Shown here in pieces: positions 1 through 5,357 of a DNA stretch of 5,357 nt (its first letter is position 1; every line of letters begins with the position of its first letter). The notes below the pieces were generated by a model. It was not told where the DNA came from. It did no database searches and saw only the letters and a list, made by a program, of their open reading frames with translations. This DNA comes from an uncultured Gammaproteobacteria bacterium (lineage in GTDB: Bacteria; Pseudomonadota; Gammaproteobacteria; CAJQNE01): NCBI GenBank assembly GCA_905479545.1, contig CAJQNE010000499.1, forward strand, positions 1-5,357, read 5' to 3'. The position numbers and the translations under genes were made by a program.

Positions 1-239
1 GGCACAAAGGCACCGCCCGCGGCGCTGGTGCCGAATAGGGCGGTAACAGTTTCAAACTGTTTGGGTAAGTAAACCGCAACGCGGCCATGACGCTTGAGTC
101 CGCTGCTGAGCAGTGCAGCCGCTGCGTGTTCAACCAGCTCATTAAGCTCGGCATAGCTTAGCGACTGTTTTTTAAATTGCAGAGCGGTCGCGTCGCGATG
201 TTTTTGCCGGGTAATAAATTGATGAATCAGGCTATGCAT
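1..239 (-). CDS. AMP-forming acyl-CoA ligase, N-terminal fragment (runs off left edge)
   Basis: Translating the minus strand from the ATG at 239 gives 79 complete codons with no stop before the window edge, so this is the start of a longer gene. The fragment looks like the N-terminus of the ANL superfamily (acyl-CoA synthetases and adenylation domains), which activate a carboxylic acid as an acyl-AMP. An A1-type motif LSYAEL lies at residues 27-32. The segment RVAVYLPKQFETV at 53-65 is followed by an A2-type stretch AAGGAFVP at 73-80. The AMP-binding P-loop and the catalytic lysine would lie beyond the edge. The wording around residues 53-80 resembles the exosortase A-associated ligase family (TIGR03098), an identification made from memory. 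The start lies only 12 nt after the galE stop, which suggests translational coupling. The ribosome site is weak (a GGA at 250-248). Superfamily is confident; subfamily and substrate are not. Confidence 0.82.
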   Translation of the reverse strand, partial: MHSLIHQFITRQKHRDATALQFKKQSLSYAELNELVEHAAAALLSSGLKRHGRVAVYLPKQFETVTALFGTSAAGGAFV

Positions 240-251
240 TGTGGTCGTCCG

Positions 252-1256
252 TTAACCCGCCGCAAAAGGCAATTCGCCCGCTGCAGTTCGGCGTTCCCAT
301 TCCCAGGCACTGCGAACGATTTCATTAATATCGTCGTACTGTGGTTGCCAACCCAGTACTTCACGTACATCGCTGGCATCGGCAACAACAGAAGGTGGGT
401 CACCGGCGCGGCGTGGTTTTTCCAGAATGGTCATCGGCTGGCCGCTGATTTTTCGGACTGTTTCGAGCACTTCACGGACGCTATAGCCGTGGCCATAGCC
501 ACAGTTTAGTGTGGTGGAGTCACCGCCGTTTTCTAGCCGGGTTAATGCTTTAAGGTGCGCACTGGCTAAGTCTTCGACGTGAATGTAATCGCGAATACCG
601 GTGCCATCATGAGTTGGGTAGTCGGTGCCAAAAATAGATATGTCTGGCCGCAAACCTGCAGCATGTTGACAGGCAACTTTAACCAGTAACGTTGCTTTTG
701 GCAGGCTGTGGCCGATGCGTCCCTGAGGGTCGTTACCCGCGACGTTAAAATAGCGGAGTGCGGTATAGCGAAGGTCGCTTGCGGCGGCGACATCTTGCAA
801 CATCCACTCGCTCATTAGCTTCGAACGCCCGTAGGGGTTAATGGGATTGGTAGCGGTATTTAGTGAAGCAACACCACTGGGCGTGTCACCATAAACCGCT
901 GCTGTTGAGGAAAAGATGAAGTGTTTAACGTCGGCCTCAACCGCGCACTGCAATAGCGTGCGAGTGTTCGCAGTGTTGTTGCGATAATACTTGAGCGGAT
1001 CACTGACTGATTCGGGTACCACGGTGTGGGCTGCGAAGTGCAGAATCGAGTCGATGTGGTGTTCTGTGAGCACCCGACTGACAGTTTCCGTGTCACCGGT
1101 GTCACCGACAATCAGCGTGCCACTTAGCACGAGCTCGCGAAACCCTGAGCTGAGATTGTCGAGTATAACGACGTTGTAGCCTTGTTCGCCGAGTTGGCGG
1201 GCGACATGGCTACCGATATAACCAGCACCGCCGGTTACTAATACATTCTTCTGCAC
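252..1256 (-). CDS. galE: UDP-glucose 4-epimerase GalE
   Basis: The 334-residue product is a cytoplasmic short-chain dehydrogenase/reductase of the extended type that interconverts UDP-glucose and UDP-galactose using tightly bound NAD. The NAD-binding GGAGYIG lies at residues 9-15, with the acidic DNL at 33-35 that contacts the adenosine ribose. Catalytic residues are Ser117/Thr118 (SST) and the Tyr142-x3-Lys146 pair. The family motifs YFNVAG (169-174), GTGIRDYIHVEDL (218-230) and RRAGDP (282-287) follow in order. Length matches the usual 335-340. The start is a GTG rather than ATG: it puts VLVTGGAGYIG at the expected N-terminus and has AGGA five bases upstream. The position equivalent to E. 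coli Tyr299 appears to be Val290, which may matter for substrate range. It lies between a response regulator gene and an acyl-CoA ligase, a context suggesting supply of sugar nucleotides for surface polysaccharide rather than galactose catabolism; no other Leloir gene is visible. Confidence 0.95.
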   Translation of the reverse strand: MQKNVLVTGGAGYIGSHVARQLGEQGYNVVILDNLSSGFRELVLSGTLIVGDTGDTETVSRVLTEHHIDSILHFAAHTVVPESVSDPLKYYRNNTANTRTLLQCAVEADVKHFIFSSTAAVYGDTPSGVASLNTATNPINPYGRSKLMSEWMLQDVAAASDLRYTALRYFNVAGNDPQGRIGHSLPKATLLVKVACQHAAGLRPDISIFGTDYPTHDGTGIRDYIHVEDLASAHLKALTRLENGGDSTTLNCGYGHGYSVREVLETVRKISGQPMTILEKPRRAGDPPSVVADASDVREVLGWQPQYDDINEIVRSAWEWERRTAAGELPFAAG

Positions 1257-1261
1257 GGATT

Positions 1262-1265
1262 TCCT
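1262..1265 (-). promoter_or_regulatory. Ribosome binding site supporting the galE GTG start
   Basis: On the minus strand AGGA is followed by five bases (AATCC) and then the GTG at 1256-1254. This spacing is good, and the GTG places the Rossmann-fold motif at residue 9 as is normal for GalE, so the non-ATG start is well supported. Confidence 0.7.
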
Positions 1266-1330
1266 GACCCATTCTTAGTGAAGCAACCGCGCATGGTAGC
1301 AGCGTTTCGGGCTAACTTCCGCAGTAAGGT

Positions 1331-2032
1331 TTACGCCGCTTCGGATTGGTTCAAACTGTGCAAACGGTAACCGTGTTGGTAGATGGAGCGAAGTACCCAG
1401 CCTTGGTCTTCGTTGAGTTGCAGCTTGGTACGCAGACGACTGATATGCGTATCTACTGTGCGGGTATTAATGTCGGCAACCTGGCCCCAAACCACTTCCA
1501 GAATGTGGTTGCGCGACAAAATACGACCCTGATTACGGAATAAAAATACCGCCAAGTCAAACTCTCGTTCGGTGAGCGTAATTGGCGTGCCTTCCGTTGA
1601 GATGGTTCGCATATCCATATCAATGCTGTAGGGCGGGTATTCAAGAATTTCAGCGTCGTCAGACTGCCAGCCAGAGCGACGGGCTAAGGCCCGCAGGCGG
1701 GCATTCAGAACCGCGCGCTGCAACGGTTTTACCATATAGTCGTCAGCGCCGGCTTCCAGCGCTTTTACAATATCTTGCTCAGCATCACGAGCCGTAGTGA
1801 AAATAACAGGTATAGGCCAATCGGCTTGACCACGAATCCAGTTCAACAGGTGGTCGCCGTTAAGGTCGGGCAACATCCAGTCGAGAATAATGAGGTCGTA
1901 GGTGTCACGGCGAGCGTTGGCAATGAACGACTTGCCAGTGCGATAAAGCACAACATCGTGCGCTTCGCCTTCCAGCCATTGGGTGACCAGTTGTGACTGG
2001 TCTAAATCGTCTTCAACCAGAGCGATACGCAT
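1331..2032 (-). CDS. OmpR/PhoB-family response regulator (two-component, DNA-binding)
   Basis: The 233-residue protein has the two-domain layout of OmpR/PhoB regulators: a receiver that is phosphorylated by a histidine kinase and a winged-helix domain that binds DNA. In the receiver (about 1-120) the acidic pocket is Glu7-Asp8-Asp9, the phospho-acceptor is Asp51 (ILDWMLP), the switch threonine is Thr80 (FTTAR), and Lys102-Pro103 is the conserved KP pair, so all residues needed for phosphorylation are intact. The winged helix (about 130-227) shows LTEREFDLA at 153-161, GRILSR at 169-174, the recognition-helix segment RTVDTHISRLRTKL at 191-204, and the wing GYRL at 221-224. The ATG is preceded by AGGA at 2044-2041, eight bases upstream. 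No kinase gene adjoins it: upstream is a 427-nt gap and a divergent gene, and downstream after 73 nt is galE. Its target genes cannot be read from the sequence, and a specific name such as phoB or ompR is not justified. Confidence 0.93.
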   Translation of the reverse strand: MRIALVEDDLDQSQLVTQWLEGEAHDVVLYRTGKSFIANARRDTYDLIILDWMLPDLNGDHLLNWIRGQADWPIPVIFTTARDAEQDIVKALEAGADDYMVKPLQRAVLNARLRALARRSGWQSDDAEILEYPPYSIDMDMRTISTEGTPITLTEREFDLAVFLFRNQGRILSRNHILEVVWGQVADINTRTVDTHISRLRTKLQLNEDQGWVLRSIYQHGYRLHSLNQSEAA

Positions 2033-2096
2033 GGTTTAATTCCTGTTTACCTGCGGTTCTGAAACCGACGCATAGAGCGTGTGTTGATGGGAGGTG

Positions 2097-2125
2097 ATCG
2101 TACATCGTATTTAACAGTCTGTCGA
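2097..2125 (-). promoter_or_regulatory. Possible sigma-70 promoter for the response regulator operon
   Basis: On the minus strand TCGACA (2125-2120, five of six matches to TTGACA) is separated by 17 bases from TACGAT (2102-2097, four of six matches to TATAAT). It lies about 65 bases upstream of the regulator ATG with no competing gene between. It was found by eye only, and the -10 is mediocre. Confidence 0.3.
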
Positions 2126-2217
2126 TTCCATGTCACCAAAGTGAAGAACGATGAATGGAGTTTATACGTTAGCCTCCGGGCGTTTCGTTCGCTAGGCCAC
2201 CGGTCTTATCGCGAACA

Positions 2218-2311
2218 CCACTTATCTAATTGATAAATAGTGATTTTGGTGGTTAGTTGCGGCAGAAAAGTGAGCGGCTCGCATGAGAGGTCGGTTCGGT
2301 TTGATAAGTGG
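2218..2311. repeat. 9-bp inverted repeat CCACTTATC / GATAAGTGG with additional half-sites
   Basis: CCACTTATC at 2218-2226 is exactly the reverse complement of GATAAGTGG at 2303-2311, with 76 bases between. Further copies of the core are CTTATC at 2205-2210 and GATAA at 2232-2236; the latter forms a short stem with TTATC at 2222-2226. Such a cluster in a divergent promoter region could be an operator, but AT-rich words of this size also arise by chance. Confidence 0.35.
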
Positions 2312-2366
2312 ATTAATGCCGCTGACCGGCGGCCTGCAGCTTTGCGTGCCAGGACTGTACTCTTGA

Positions 2367-2410
2367 AATTCAGCTAAATAAATGGCCCGGAGCCATAACT
2401 ATGCTGAATT
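2367..2410 (+). promoter_or_regulatory. Nested inverted repeat in the probable 5' leader of the secreted-protein gene
   Basis: An outer stem pairs AATTCAGC (2367-2374) with GCTGAATT (2403-2410), eight perfect pairs. Inside it, ATGGC (2382-2386) pairs with GCCAT (2392-2396) around a five-base loop, separated from the outer stem by 7- and 6-base internal loops. The element ends 49 bases before the ATG at 2460. There is no T-run after it, so it is not a standard terminator. It may be an RNA leader structure if transcription starts upstream, or a DNA operator; neither is shown. Confidence 0.35.
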
Positions 2411-2459
2411 ATAGATTTCGCTATTCGCAGAAACGATTGTTGTCCGAGGTAATTCAACC

Positions 2460-2957
2460 ATGAAATTCTCAACTAGTATCAAACGTAAGCTATTCATTGT
2501 CGCATTGGCTATTGGTCTGCCATTCGCTGGCTATGCCGACTCACCATTAGTAAGCACTATGCAGGCCTATTTAGTAACTCAGGACGCTGACGGCAATGAG
2601 GTGTTAAAGCCCGCCGAAAAGGCCCGGCCCAAAGATGTCATTGAATATCGGCTTAGTTACAGCAATGTCAGTGCTGAACCTATCAGTGGATTGGCTATTA
2701 CCGGGCCTGTTCCTGAAAGTACCGTCTATATTGCCGACACCGCTGCAACAATGGAGCGAAGCAACTTCAAAGTAAGCATTGACGATGGTGAGACCTGGGA
2801 AGATGAACCTGTACTACGGACTCGCAAAAATGACCGTGGTGAAATGCAGCAAGTTGTAGTATCTCCAAGTGAGTACACGCATATTCGCTGGTACGCAGCT
2901 ACGCCACTACTGGCTAACGCTGAGCAGCAGTACCGTTATCGTGTACAAATTCAGTAG
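2460..2957 (+). CDS. Secreted DUF11-like single-domain protein, function unknown
   Basis: The 165-residue protein begins with a clear Sec signal peptide: positive residues Lys8-Arg9-Lys10, a hydrophobic core at about 11-23, and a probable signal peptidase I site after Ala26 (GYA before Asp27). The mature part, about 139 residues, has no further membrane segment, no lipobox cysteine, and no PEP-CTERM or LPXTG tail, so it is probably periplasmic or released. Residues 58-95 (KDVIEYRLSYSNVS, then PVPESTVYI) match the pattern of the DUF11/conserved-repeat domain (TIGR01451 type), an immunoglobulin-like beta-sandwich usually found in long surface proteins; here there is only one. The end of the protein, with HIRWYA at 141-146 and YRYRVQIQ at 158-165, fits the last strands of the fold. 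GAGGT nine bases before the ATG supports the start. It stands alone between a divergent regulator and a terminator. No enzyme motif is visible and I assign no function. Confidence 0.85.
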   Translation: MKFSTSIKRKLFIVALAIGLPFAGYADSPLVSTMQAYLVTQDADGNEVLKPAEKARPKDVIEYRLSYSNVSAEPISGLAITGPVPESTVYIADTAATMERSNFKVSIDDGETWEDEPVLRTRKNDRGEMQQVVVSPSEYTHIRWYAATPLLANAEQQYRYRVQIQ

Positions 2958-2989
2958 CTAGATGTTCCGGCTTTGGGTTATTCCGAAGC

Positions 2990-3026
2990 AAAAAAAACCG
3001 CAGCTATAGTTTGCTGCGGTTTTTTT
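2990..3026. terminator. Bidirectional rho-independent terminator
   Basis: A GC-rich 7-bp stem CCGCAGC (2998-3004) and GCTGCGG (3013-3019) with an 8-base loop is flanked by eight A on the left (2990-2997) and seven T on the right (3020-3026). The A and T tracts can extend the stem. On either strand the hairpin is followed by a U-run, so it can end both the secreted-protein transcript (stop 40 bases before the stem) and the converging thiolase transcript (stop 24 bases before the stem). Confidence 0.93.
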
Positions 3027-3043
3027 GTGCCTACGCGATATTT

Positions 3044-4243
3044 TTAAGAAAGGTTCTCAAAAATTGCCGCGAAGCCCATGCCGGTGCCGATACACATGGT
3101 AACCATGCCGTATTTGCCGCCGGTGCGTTGCAGGCCGTGCAGGGTGGTGGCGGTTCGGATTGCGCCGGTAGCGCCCAGCGGGTGACCTAGAGCGATAGCG
3201 CCGCCCAACGGGTTCACTTTTTCGCGGTCCAGAGGCGTGTCTTTTAATACTGCCAGTGACTGAGCGGCGAACGCTTCATTGAGCTCAATCCAGTCCATAT
3301 CTTCGTTCTTCAGGCCTGCTTGTTTCAGTGCCTTAGGAATAGCGAATTTAGGGCCGATACCCATGATATCAGCTGGCACGCCAGCAACCGCTGAGGTGAC
3401 GAAGCGGGCCATCGGAGTCAGGTTGTGGTCTTTCAGGTATTTCTCGCTGCAGAGAATCACTGCACCGGCACCGTCAGACATCTGCGAGCTGTTTGCTGCC
3501 GTTACGGGGCCGCCAGCGCGGAATACCGGACGTAAACGAGCGAGGCCTTCAACGGTTGAGCCCGGACGCGGGCCTTCGTCGATAGAGACTAATTTCTTCT
3601 TATAAACGATTTCGCCGGTTTCCAGGTTCGGGTAGCCGTCGTTAATTTCGTAAGGCGCCATTTCGGCTGCGAAGTGACCGGCCTCAATGCCCGCGAGTGC
3701 GCGGCGATGGGATTCAACTGCGAACGCATCCTGATCTTCACGGCTGATATTCCACTGCTCAGCGACATTTTCAGCGGTTATACCCATGCCGAAAGCAATT
3801 GAGATATTTTCGTTGTCAAAAATGCTGGGGTTAACTTCAGGCTTGTGGCCCATCATCGGTACTTGAGACATGCTCTCGGTGCCGCCGGCGATCATCACTT
3901 CGGCTTCGCCAACACGGATACGGTCAGCTGCCATGGCAACGGCCTGTACACCCGATGAACAGAAGCGGTTAATGGTTACGCCGCCAACGGTATCTGGCAA
4001 GCCAGCTAGCAGTACGCCAATACGGGCGACGTTGCTACCTTGTGAGCCTTCAGGCATGGCACAGCCAATGATGGCATCGTCAATGTCTTTAGGGTCTACG
4101 CCGGGTGCGTCAGCGAGTGCCGCTTTAATGCTGTGTGCCAGCAGGTCGTCAGGGCGTGTGTATTTGAATACGCCGCGCGGAGCTTTACCTATAGGGGTAC
4201 GTTTGGCCGCTACGATGTAAACGTCTTGCAGTTGTTTGCTCAT
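3044..4243 (-). CDS. fadA: Acetyl-CoA C-acyltransferase (3-ketoacyl-CoA thiolase), FadA type
   Basis: The 399-residue protein is a full-length thiolase of usual family size. In beta-oxidation it splits 3-ketoacyl-CoA with coenzyme A to give acetyl-CoA and a shortened acyl-CoA. The nucleophilic cysteine is Cys95 in NRFCSSG (92-98). The NEAFA motif is at 322-326, His354 lies in the ALGHPLGATG block (351-360), and the second active-site cysteine is Cys384 in MCIGTGMG (383-390). AGGTESMS at 119-126 is also typical. No residue of the catalytic set is missing. The ATG is preceded by GAGGA (4254-4250) six bases upstream. The gene follows the fused dehydrogenase/hydratase gene by 97 bases on the same strand, and the pair probably acts in series on the same substrates, possibly as a complex as in known FadB-FadA pairs. 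A degradative role is favoured over acetoacetyl-CoA synthesis by this context. The symbol is by family and not strict orthology to E. coli fadA. Confidence 0.93.
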   Translation of the reverse strand: MSKQLQDVYIVAAKRTPIGKAPRGVFKYTRPDDLLAHSIKAALADAPGVDPKDIDDAIIGCAMPEGSQGSNVARIGVLLAGLPDTVGGVTINRFCSSGVQAVAMAADRIRVGEAEVMIAGGTESMSQVPMMGHKPEVNPSIFDNENISIAFGMGITAENVAEQWNISREDQDAFAVESHRRALAGIEAGHFAAEMAPYEINDGYPNLETGEIVYKKKLVSIDEGPRPGSTVEGLARLRPVFRAGGPVTAANSSQMSDGAGAVILCSEKYLKDHNLTPMARFVTSAVAGVPADIMGIGPKFAIPKALKQAGLKNEDMDWIELNEAFAAQSLAVLKDTPLDREKVNPLGGAIALGHPLGATGAIRTATTLHGLQRTGGKYGMVTMCIGTGMGFAAIFENLS

Positions 4244-4340
4244 GGTGTGTCCTCAACCGGGCAGCGCTGCTGTTGTTTTCAGCTTGGGCCGCCCACAAAT
4301 AGTTAAATGGCTAATGAAGTTCTGCGATTAGACTCGACGA
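4244..4340 (-). other. 97-nt spacer between the dehydrogenase/hydratase and thiolase genes
   Basis: The spacer contains the thiolase ribosome site (GAGGA, 4254-4250) and a 10-bp perfect palindrome GCAGCGCTGC at 4261-4270. There is no U-run after the palindrome on the minus strand, so it is not a standard terminator and read-through from the upstream gene is likely. The spacer is long for a tightly coupled operon, and an internal promoter is possible, though I cannot point to one. Confidence 0.4.
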
Positions 4341-5357
4341 CTAATTACGCAGCGGCTTATTGGTTTGCAGCATGTGCGCGATGCGCTCCTGGCTCTTCTG
4401 CATTTGCAGTAGCGCGAGGAAATGTTTCAGCTCTAAGTCGTTTAGCCAGTCTTCGTTCACTACTGAACCGGCTACCACTTCGCCGCCGCACAGGGTATCA
4501 GCGACGCGACTGGCAATTTCCATATCGTGCTCGGAAATAAACTTGCCTTGTAGCATGTTCACCAGGTTCGCTTTGAAGTTGGCTATTCCCGGCAGGCCAA
4601 CAACCTTAACCTGTGCAGGTAGCGGCGGACGGTAACCACCTTCGTACATGCCAATCGCTTTTGCTTTGGCTACGTGCAGTAGCTCGAAGCTGTTGAAGAC
4701 GATGGTGTCGCTCCACTTCAGCATGCCCATTTCTTTGGCTTCCAGCGCGGAGGCTGAAACCTTGGCCATTGCAACGTTTTCGAAAGCTTTGGCGAGGAAC
4801 GGGAAGATGTCGTTACCCTGCGCATTCTCAGCAGCATTGACAGCCAATTCTTTACAACCGCCACCAGCAGGTAGCAGGCCAACGCCCATTTCTACTAAGC
4901 CAATGTAACTTTCCAGTGCTGCCACGGTGTGTGAGCAGTGCATCTGGAATTCGCAACCGCCACCCAGTGCCATGCCCTTAACGGCAGCAACGGTAGGCAC
5001 CTGTGCGTATTTCAGTGCAGAACCGGCTTCGTGGAATTTGTTGATCATTTCGCCGATAACGTCGAACTTGCCTTCCATAAAGGCTGGCAGCATTTCTGCG
5101 AGGTTGGCGCCAACGGAGAAGTTCGCCGCCGCATTACCCTGCCAAAGCACTAAGCCTTTAAAGTTGGCTTCGGCTTCTTTAACGGCTTTGATGGTGCCGT
5201 CGAGAACGCCGGCACCAATGGCATTGGCTTTAGACTTGAAGCTTAGAATCAGGACGTCGTCGCCCGTTGTCCAGGCACGTACATCGTCGGTTTCAAATAC
5301 CGTTTCGCCCATGTCTGGCTGTTCACCAATAACCTGGTCGCGGTAAGGCTGGCGATC
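4341..5357 (-). CDS. FadN-type 3-hydroxyacyl-CoA dehydrogenase/enoyl-CoA hydratase, C-terminal part (5' end beyond window)
   Basis: The frame is open from the right edge to the TAG at 4343-4341, giving 338 codons; the in-frame ATG at 5312 is internal and has no ribosome site, so the gene starts outside the window. The visible part is an enoyl-CoA hydratase (crotonase) domain. Counting from the edge codon, NFSVGANL at about 79-86 forms the first oxyanion-hole element and ALGGGCE at 130-136 the second. The two catalytic glutamates appear to be Glu136 and Glu156, twenty residues apart as in rat crotonase (Glu144/Glu164). GLVEMGVGLLPAGGG at 153-167 resembles the segment GLVETGVGLIPGGGG in Bacillus FadN. 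In that family dehydrogenase domains come first and the hydratase last, the reverse of E. coli FadB, so the missing N-terminal part should carry the NAD-binding dehydrogenase. The C-terminal tail (about 240-338) is the helical extension. The enzyme would hydrate 2-enoyl-CoA and oxidise the product, feeding the thiolase encoded next. Confidence 0.88.
   Translation of the reverse strand, partial: DRQPYRDQVIGEQPDMGETVFETDDVRAWTTGDDVLILSFKSKANAIGAGVLDGTIKAVKEAEANFKGLVLWQGNAAANFSVGANLAEMLPAFMEGKFDVIGEMINKFHEAGSALKYAQVPTVAAVKGMALGGGCEFQMHCSHTVAALESYIGLVEMGVGLLPAGGGCKELAVNAAENAQGNDIFPFLAKAFENVAMAKVSASALEAKEMGMLKWSDTIVFNSFELLHVAKAKAIGMYEGGYRPPLPAQVKVVGLPGIANFKANLVNMLQGKFISEHDMEIASRVADTLCGGEVVAGSVVNEDWLNDLELKHFLALLQMQKSQERIAHMLQTNKPLRN

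Larger units (their letters stand above)
2033..2459. other. Divergent intergenic region, 427 nt, no convincing gene
   Basis: This region separates the minus-strand response regulator from the plus-strand secreted-protein gene and should hold both promoters. The longest short reading frames I checked by eye (27 codons from 2283, 10 codons from 2382) have no ribosome site and no recognisable product. The visible content is a candidate promoter for the regulator near 2097-2125, a group of TTATC/GATAA words between 2205 and 2308, and a nested inverted repeat at 2367-2410. No clear promoter was found for the plus-strand gene. Confidence 0.6.

Noticed and set aside
2283..2366. Short 27-codon plus-strand frame in the divergent gap
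   Set aside because: There is no ribosome site before the ATG and no recognisable composition or motif; a frame of this size is expected by chance.
2383..2398. Possible sigma-54 promoter starting at TGGCCCG upstream of the secreted-protein gene
   Set aside because: The -24-like half matches, but the required GC of the -12 element is absent at the correct spacing (the bases there are TA).
2367..2410. Known riboswitch class (for example cyclic-di-GMP GEMM)
   Set aside because: I could not find the conserved core sequence of any riboswitch I know; only paired arms are visible.
2382..2414. Ten-codon leader frame overlapping the nested inverted repeat
   Set aside because: No Shine-Dalgarno sequence precedes it, and the peptide is not enriched in any one amino acid, so an attenuator leader peptide is not supported.
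3870..4220. 116-codon plus-strand frame opposite the thiolase gene
   Set aside because: It lies entirely antisense to a well-supported thiolase; its low-complexity Ala/Ser/Pro-rich product is the usual shadow of a coding strand.
4261..4270. Palindrome GCAGCGCTGC as a terminator between the two beta-oxidation genes
   Set aside because: The arms are only five bases with no loop, and no T-run follows in the direction of transcription.
4307..4540. 77-codon plus-strand frame starting in the spacer upstream of the thiolase gene
   Set aside because: Most of it is antisense to the end of the dehydrogenase/hydratase gene, and no ribosome site or family motif supports it.
4341..5312. Free-standing 323-residue enoyl-CoA hydratase starting at the ATG at 5312
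   Set aside because: The frame stays open to the window edge, the ATG has no ribosome site, and the family carries this domain at the C-terminus of a much larger protein; the ATG is internal.
4927..5346. 139-codon plus-strand frame opposite the hydratase domain
   Set aside because: It is antisense to conserved catalytic motifs, has no recognisable domain, and its product has shadow-frame composition.

Overview
The window reads as chromosomal DNA from a Gram-negative, probably marine or environmental gammaproteobacterium. That placement is an inference from protein resemblance (a FadN-type hydroxyacyl-CoA dehydrogenase/hydratase beside a FadA-type thiolase, an OmpR-family regulator, a Sec-type signal peptide) and from moderate base composition. 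No rRNA, tRNA, CRISPR array, insertion sequence or phage gene is visible.

Left part (1-2032, all minus strand). Reading in the direction of transcription, an OmpR/PhoB-type response regulator is followed by a UDP-glucose 4-epimerase (galE) and then, 12 nt later, by the first 79 codons of an AMP-forming acyl-CoA ligase that runs off the left edge. The ligase N-terminus resembles the ligase family associated with exosortase A/exopolysaccharide loci. With GalE supplying UDP-galactose-type sugars, the left edge may be the border of an envelope or exopolysaccharide cluster. No sensor kinase is present beside the regulator.

Middle (2033-2459). This 427-nt gap holds no convincing gene and separates the divergent regulator and secreted-protein genes. 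It contains a plausible promoter for the regulator, a cluster of TTATC/GATAA words including a 9-bp inverted repeat, and a nested inverted repeat just upstream of the secreted-protein gene. One arm of that repeat could alternatively pair with the Shine-Dalgarno region.

Secreted protein (2460-2957, plus strand). This is a 165-residue protein with a clear signal peptide and one DUF11-like beta-sandwich domain of unknown function. It is followed by a strong hairpin with A and T tracts on both sides, which can terminate transcription from both directions.

Right part (3044-5357, minus strand). A complete thiolase (fadA-like) lies downstream of the C-terminal 338 residues of a large fused enzyme whose enoyl-CoA hydratase domain sits at the C-terminus, the FadN-type domain order. 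Together they form a fatty-acid beta-oxidation module: hydration and dehydrogenation by the large protein, then thiolytic release of acetyl-CoA by the thiolase. The window is mostly ordinary metabolism. The least explained parts are the secreted DUF11-like protein with its leader, the kinase-less regulator, and the ligase at the left edge.
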